DNA of 64,000 bases from Tubulanus polymorphus (lineage: Eukaryota; Nemertea; Palaeonemertea; Tubulaniformes; Tubulanidae). The notes beneath the pieces were generated by a model. That model saw only the letters and a list, made by a program, of their open reading frames with translations, was not told the DNA's origin and searched no databases. A program made the translations under genes and the position numbers. The stretch covers positions 7,674,704-7,738,703 of the forward strand of contig NC_134036.1 in assembly GCF_964204645.1 (NCBI RefSeq). The letters run 5' to 3'. Below, piece by piece: positions 60,084-64,000 of this stretch; position 1 is the stretch's first letter; each line of letters starts with the position of its first letter.

Positions 60084-60480
60084 CAATAGTAAACCCGATA
60101 AAAGAAAATGTTGAAAATTCGGAAAATATATTCATTAAAAACTGAAGTCATCCTCAACCCACCTTATCAATCATCCCCCATCAACAAACGACTAGACCAT
60201 TTTGAAAATACTCGAGAAAATGAAACACGACCGAAGCCGATATTAAAACGGGTAAAAGAAATTGTTGATAATTCGGAAAATATTTACATTAACAACTGAT
60301 GTCATCCTTATCCTCCTTTTCTTACATCCCCGGGTAACAAACGACTCGACCATTCTGAAAATACTCGAGAAAACCAAACACGACCGAAGCCGTTATTAAA
60401 ACACATGAAACAGAAGGTTGAAAATTCGGAAAATATTTACATTAAAAACTGAAGTCACCCTCACTCATCCTTGTCAACCA
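60084..60480. repeat. 154-bp tandem repeat, about 2.6 copies
   Basis: AATTCGGAAAATAT recurs with steps of 154 and 153 bp (bases 60120, 60274 and 60427 are equivalent). The units share CAACAAACGACT(A/C)GACCATT and ACACGACCGAAGCCG. In each copy one frame ends with a similar short peptide (NSENIYIKN in copy 3, NSENIYINN in copy 2) and a TGA at 60143, 60297 or 60450. This suggests that a gene's 3' end was duplicated. Confidence 0.85.
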
Positions 60481-60784
60481 TCCTCCAGCAACTACCAGTT
60501 ACTTTGTAAATATTTCACCGGATGAACCCCCAAATAATAATAATTCTATACAAGATAAAGTTAAAGATGGTCTAATGAAATGCAAAATATCTATGAAAAT
60601 TATCTAAAAAATCTGCTGCACCATGACCAGGTATTAAATAATTATTTCATATTAATAACACGTTCAAGATTGATTATTGAAAATTTAGATCAAGGACTAG
60701 AAAAAAAAAGAATTCTATTATGATGATTTAATTGATAATTTTAAACCAATATAGACAAAATGTGGATTTAATGTAACTAATAAA
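60481..60784. other. Decayed element sequence with a duplicated gene fragment
   Basis: No intact gene. 60575-60637 closely matches 61580-61643, the start of the small membrane-protein gene (both contain AATTATCTAAAAAATCTGCTGCA). Short stretches such as ITRSRLIIENLDQGLEKK are open, but stops occur in all frames. Confidence 0.6.
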
Positions 60785-61436
60785 ATGTGGAGTATTTGGC
60801 ACCAGATTTGAAATATTTAGATGGTGATTATTATTGGCGTTTCAAAGATGACTATGATTTTAAGATATCTTCTTATAAATGTCGTGATAAAATAGTAACA
60901 AAATCAACTTTGGCTAAATTGGAACAATCTAGAATTAAAAGAGTAAGTAATAAGAATGATTTAACTGATGTTACAGAACAAGAAATAACTCTAAATAGAA
61001 GAGAATTTAATCAAAGAAATGATTATATTTCGAAGATGATTCATGAAAATTTAGAACCAGAAACAATCCCAAAAGAAGTTATTAATTCAAAAACCAGTAA
61101 ACCTAGATCATCGGGATTTCAAACTGAAAAACTTTTACCGGAAGGAGTAATTGGTTTAACAGATCAATAAATAGAAGCTTTAACTATGTTTCATGAACAA
61201 TTCCTCTGAGAAATTATTAGTATAAGAAATGAAGCTGAGAAAATTGTACATGAAAAAATTACGACTTTTGAAGATTAATCATCTAAATCAAATAAAGAAT
61301 AAGAACAATTAAGATCGGATTTAGATCGTCAAGTAATTGAAGAAATGTAATATAGACAAAATGAATTACGTTTAGAAGAAGAAATTGATAATTTAAAAGA
61401 AAATTCAAAAGTACAGAAAAAGAAAAAAAAATGATT
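60785..61436 (+). pseudogene. Unrecognised charged protein with coiled-coil tail, broken
   Basis: An ATG at 60785 is out of frame with the long open frame that runs from 60787 to TAA at 61168-61170, so the start is probably frameshifted. The first 127 codons read LKYLDGDYYWRFKDDYDFK and ISSYKCRDKIVTKSTLAKL, with no recognised domain. The same frame continues to 61436 through six stops. Its content (RNEAEKIVHEKI, LRSDLDRQVIEEM, RQNELRLEEEIDNLKE) is clearly helical and heptad-like, ending in a lysine run. Several of these stops sit where CAA would fit. Probably a structural or DNA-binding protein of the element, but its role is unknown. Confidence 0.55.
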
Positions 61437-61570
61437 TATTCAAATCAGGTGCTAATAGAATTTAAAGATTAAAAGATATTTTTAAATAATTATTAATAAA
61501 TAAAACCAACTTTTGAATTATCATTAAAAGATAGAATAAAATCATTATTTGAATTAAAAGGTATAACAAG
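61437..61570. other. Decayed spacer before the small membrane-protein gene
   Basis: AT-rich; a piece of frame (ELSLKDRIKSLFELKGI, about 61515-61565) is open. No gene can be assigned. Confidence 0.4.
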
Positions 61571-61781
61571 ATGTGTCTAAAGAAATTAGCAAAATATTTA
61601 TGGGAATTATCTAAAAAATCTGCTGCAGCATTACCTGGAATTATGGCATTAATTGATCGTTTTATTTTTAAAGTCTGTTGGAAATATTATTAGTTTTACT
61701 GCTTAACATATTATTGTATTTTTAATTGCAGTTGTTAGTGCTATTATTTTCGGATTTTTAAATATGATAAAAAGTAGATAA
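61571..61781 (+). pseudogene. Small membrane protein (KKSAAALPG type), frameshifted
   Basis: From ATG 61571 the first frame gives LAKYLWELSKKSAAALPGI, an amphipathic basic helix. After a one-base shift near 61665, a second frame gives VGNIISFTA and then IIVFLIAVVSAIIFGFLNMI, a strong membrane helix, with TAA at 61779-61781. One further TAA lies between these parts. I know the combination of a KxSAxALPGI helix followed by a hydrophobic tail from Polinton/adintovirus-like elements, where it is short and of unknown function. A partial second copy lies at 60575-60637. Confidence 0.55.
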
Positions 61782-61804
61782 GTAAGCTTTTTTATTAATA
61801 ACTG

Positions 61805-62005
61805 GTGAATGTAAAATATATAGATCCTTCAAATAATTCGAGAATATCTAATGCAAATCAAGCAGAACGTAATCATCATATAATTTCTCAATCCTTCAAG
61901 TAAAATATTAATCCAAATGAAACTTTATATGTTAGAATTCCTAGATTAAATCAAAATACTTTTTATGCTTATCAAGCAGTATGTATTTATCAGCTGATAG
62001 GCTGA
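61805..62005 (+). pseudogene. N-terminal fragment of a capsid-like protein
   Basis: The frame starting VKYIDPSNNSRISNANQAER continues with HHIISQSFK, one in-frame TAA (61901-61903), then NINPNETLYVRIPRLNQNT and a stop at 62003. The combination of an asparagine-rich start and the NPNETLYVRIPRL strand resembles the N-termini of major capsid proteins of some adintovirus-like elements, which are double jelly-roll proteins. The remaining 400 or so codons expected for such a protein are missing. The fragment is small, so the call is tentative. A short hairpin (AGGCTGA/TCAGCCT, 61999-62016) marks its end. Confidence 0.4.
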
Positions 62006-62016
62006 GATTTCAGCCT

Positions 62017-62181
62017 ATTCTTCTGTAAAACGTATATGGCGCCAAGTAAAACAAGATAAATTAAATAAGCTAATCCCACAAAATTTTGTAAAATATAAAG
62101 ATATGAATGAATTTACGTTAGAACAACGTAATGAAAAATGAAAAATCTTTAAAACAATGAAAAATCTTTAAAAAGATAATA
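62017..62181 (+). pseudogene. Unrecognised coding fragment
   Basis: An open stretch reads RIWRQVKQDKLNKLIPQNF, then KYKDMNEFTLEQRNEK, before stops. The direct repeat GAAAAATCTTTAAAA occurs twice near 62135-62170. It is not clear whether this belongs to the capsid-like gene or to a lost gene before the integrase. Confidence 0.35.
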
Positions 62182-62695
62182 TTGGTTGATATTGAATATA
62201 ATTGATTTTTTAGTCGTTATGTATGGAGTTTCCGACTATCCAGAAAAGATGCTGTACAAACATCAAAAGGTTCAAGAAAATTTCTTTCAGGTCCTGCGAA
62301 TCCAGAATAAAATAGAATTTGATGATGGAAAAGAATTTGATAATTCATTTGTTCATGGACTCTTAGATTTTTTAACAACATTGGATAAGAAAGCAGCTGA
62401 AGCAGAGAACAAGAATGTGGAAATATTTTACAGCAAATAATACTTTTAAATGGATTTATATTTAACAAAAATTAATAGAAGGATATAATAATTCTTATCA
62501 TTCGTCCATTGGAATGAAACCTATTGATGTTAGAAAATATGAAAATGCTGAAATTGTTTGCCATAATTTATATGGAGCATTTCTTGTAGATGATTTTGGT
62601 GAACCTATCTATATAAAGTTGGTCAGTAAGTAATAACAACAAAACCGTATGTCAATGAATTAGTAGATTTTGAAGGTGAAGAAGTTGATTGGTAG
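62182..62695 (+). pseudogene. Retroviral-type (rve) integrase, heavily broken
   Basis: The Polinton integrase joins element ends to host DNA. Pieces in three frames follow the order of the rve core. FFSRYVWSF and SRKDAVQTSK (from about 62213) match the strand after the first catalytic Asp. FDDGKEFDNSFVHGLL (62315-62365) matches the second Asp region (DxGxEF). YNNSYHSSIGMKP (62479-62520) matches the HSSIGMKP box that follows the catalytic Glu. The catalytic Glu region itself is too damaged to identify. A tail (FLVDDFGEPIYIKL, then VNELVDFEGEEVDW) replaces the usual C-terminal domain. Several frameshifts and stops are present, and the N-terminal zinc domain is missing. Confidence 0.75.
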
Positions 62696-62880
62696 TTTAT
62701 GAAGACGAATTAATTCTAACTACTGAAAAACTAGAACAAGAATATAAAATTGAAAAAAAAAAAAATTAAAAACAAAAACTGCTAAAGAAAAAAATATTTT
62801 TAGTAAAATGAGTTGGATGGCTAGATAAATTTAATGAATTGATATCATTAAGTGAAATTAAAAATATGTAAATCAATGAG
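62696..62880. other. Decayed spacer with a lysine-rich open stretch
   Basis: One frame reads LILTTEKLEQEYKIEKKKK, then a basic segment ending KMSWMAR (about 62815). No recognised domain; stops dominate after 62825. Confidence 0.4.
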
Positions 62881-63105
62881 GAATTATTTATATTTCAACA
62901 TCATAATATGTCATTTTCTCGTGTAACAAAATGTGGAAAAACTTATTTTTATATTGAATTCATTAGAAACTGTTTATAATAACTATTTTGATATATTAGT
63001 ATTATTTTGTCTAAGATATGAATTCAATAAAACTTATAATAGGAACATTACTAGAAATACTAAAATTATTGTATTAGATCCTAGATTGTATTAGATAACA
63101 GTTAA
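62881..63105 (+). pseudogene. FtsK/HerA-type genome-packaging ATPase fragment
   Basis: The packaging ATPase of Polintons drives DNA into the capsid. FIFQHHNMSFSRVTKCGKTYF (62890-62950) aligns with the Walker A region; the GKT that binds nucleotide phosphates is kept, but both upstream glycines of the P-loop are replaced (Arg and Lys). After a one-base shift the frame continues LNSLETVYNNYFDILVLFC (about 62956-63010) and FNKTYNRNITRNTKIIVLDP (about 63025-63085), as expected for the strand and loop after the P-loop. It then stops at TAG 63093-63095. The Walker B region is absent. Not functional. Confidence 0.65.
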
Positions 63106-64000
63106 AGAAAAATTTAGATAATTGTATTAAAATAGCAATTGATACATTGATACATCTAATACATTATTTAATATAGATAATTGTGACGTAAGCGGGCATT
63201 CGAAAATGAACCAAGAACCGATGACAGAGTTTCTGCCAAATCTTAAGAGAGTCAATAAGATGGTGAATCGCAATACGATATGATCGGTCGTGGCGGAATA
63301 TCCTTCATATAATGTTTGAAAGTCCGCAGAGATAAGGAAGCGACGGTAACCGTTTTGAAACATCGTTATCTTTGTAATTCGCAATAATCATATGATTCAA
63401 TATGCTCAAACTCATTGCGGTTTCATAATAATATATTCAATTATATAAAATTTGAATTTGAATAGGATTTATCTAATTATCAGCATATCCACTATTTACA
63501 GATTCTACATTTTGAACTGTAGCCAAAGATCTCCATTCCCAAATAGGGTGGTTTCTTAAGAGGTAAATCTGCTTAACTGGAAAGCAAACATATCGATATT
63601 TTATTTCCCTTTCTATTTTCATGATGTGGAAAGAGTTTTCAACCGACATAAGAAGCCAATGAGTATAATCTTAATTGTCGAATCGCGTTAAGACTAATCA
63701 AAGCAATAGTATTTCGACCTATTGCCTAAATCTTTGAAATATGGCCAAGTTGATATCAAACTCTGGGTAGTTGATATCAAACTCTTTTTGAAGCCAACTT
63801 TCCTTTTCAAAATTTGTGGCCAGAATTTCAAAATCCCCGACTACGGGTCTGTTATGAAAGTATTCAGACCAGGAGCACATCCAGATACGTACAATACCAG
63901 TCATCGCGTTATATTGAAATGGTTGACGCCGGTACTAAACTATTTGATATGACAATTTATGGCAACGTGTGACTTTCAAAAACATTGCCACCGTAAAGTT
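63106..64000. other. Region without a recognised gene
   Basis: From about 63180 the base composition becomes more balanced than in the element. Short open frames occur on both strands but overlap each other, and none is recognised. A tandem pair of AGTTGATATCAAACTCT lies at 63748-63764 and 63769-63785. The right border of the element may lie between 63105 and 63200, but no terminal inverted repeat is visible. Confidence 0.5.

Larger units (their letters stand above)
52109..63105 (+). mobile_element. Polinton/Maverick-like (adintovirus-related) element, decayed and incomplete
   Basis: The set of genes defines it: protein-primed PolB, integrase, FtsK/HerA-type ATPase, minor capsid protein, a capsid-like N-terminus, and small membrane proteins known from such elements. 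The DNA is strongly AT-rich, unlike the GC-rich satellites. The left part (52109-59800) has mostly intact small genes with single lesions; the right part (60500-63105) is in ruins. Terminal inverted repeats were not found: the left end is lost in the gap, and the right end is not clear beyond the ATPase. It may be one element or two joined pieces. Confidence 0.85.

Noticed and set aside
4745-61323. Alternative genetic code with TAA/TAG read as glutamine (in-frame TAA in PolB, capsid, zinc-finger and coiled-coil genes)
   Set aside because: At the PolB sites the related copy has leucine (52191) or glutamate (53806), not glutamine, frameshifts are also present, and intact genes end in TAA. Several CAA-to-TAA candidates in 61168-61350 fit ordinary decay.
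62217-62468. Minus-strand 83-codon frame
   Set aside because: It is antisense to the integrase remnant, whose pieces are recognisable on the plus strand.
63127-63384. Minus-strand 85-codon frame as a gene
   Set aside because: No recognised domain, no start-adjacent motif, and it overlaps the possible edge of the element; not enough support.

Overview
The window looks like a repeat-rich piece of a eukaryotic, probably animal, genome. It contains a fragment of an RTE-like LINE, genes of a Polinton/Maverick-type (adintovirus-related) DNA element, and very long GC-rich satellite arrays. No rRNA or tRNA gene and no clear host protein-coding gene was found. The host species cannot be told from the sequence.

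Layout. 1-678 is a (CCCT)n microsatellite. 679-1077 holds a few monomers of a ~120-bp satellite, which stop abruptly at a different 118-bp satellite (1078-2976, about 16 copies). 2977-4285 is a LINE fragment on the minus strand, truncated at both ends. 4286-6300 is a decayed protein-primed family B DNA polymerase gene (PolB copy 1), followed by a zinc-binding endonuclease-like remnant that ends near 6765. 6766-13983 is GC-rich and built like a ribosomal intergenic spacer: an array of ~80-105-bp subrepeats, then nearly four copies of a 1,287-bp unit in an A-B-A-B pattern, then diverged copies. Each 1,287-bp unit and the diverged part carries a TATA-like site. 13984-14066 is (CT)n. 14076-51908 is about 38 kb of the 120-bp satellite with several levels of higher-order duplication. 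A 200-base assembly gap follows (51909-52108), so the join to the right-hand part is not proven.

Right of the gap, 52109-63105 is an AT-rich Polinton-like element. It begins inside a second PolB gene (copy 2). An intein of about 355 residues, with splicing blocks and two LAGLIDADG endonuclease motifs, splits that gene's catalytic motif C. PolB meets tail-to-tail with a minus-strand zinc-finger gene whose C-terminal part looks like a VLTF3-type late transcription factor. A compact plus-strand run follows: minor capsid (penton-like) protein and five small, mostly membrane, proteins. Most of these genes begin at a shared motif, a T-run followed by TAAATAAATG, which resembles late promoters of large DNA viruses. 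A ~950-bp segment between 20-bp direct repeats then interrupts the element. It holds a TATA box and a long hairpin whose arm differences are mostly G-U compatible, a candidate structured RNA. After a further minus-strand gene and a 154-bp tandem repeat, the rest (60500-63105) is badly decayed: a coiled-coil protein, a small membrane protein, the N-terminus of a capsid-like protein, a retroviral-type integrase and an FtsK/HerA-type packaging ATPase.

Taken together the right-hand genes are the usual Polinton set: replication (PolB), integration (integrase), packaging (ATPase), capsid, and late transcription. Lesions in PolB, the capsid gene, the integrase and the ATPase mean that this copy is not functional as read. 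The most notable points are the intein in PolB, the intein-free homologous site in PolB copy 1 in the same window, the shared start-codon promoter motif, the VLTF3-like gene and the hairpin RNA candidate.
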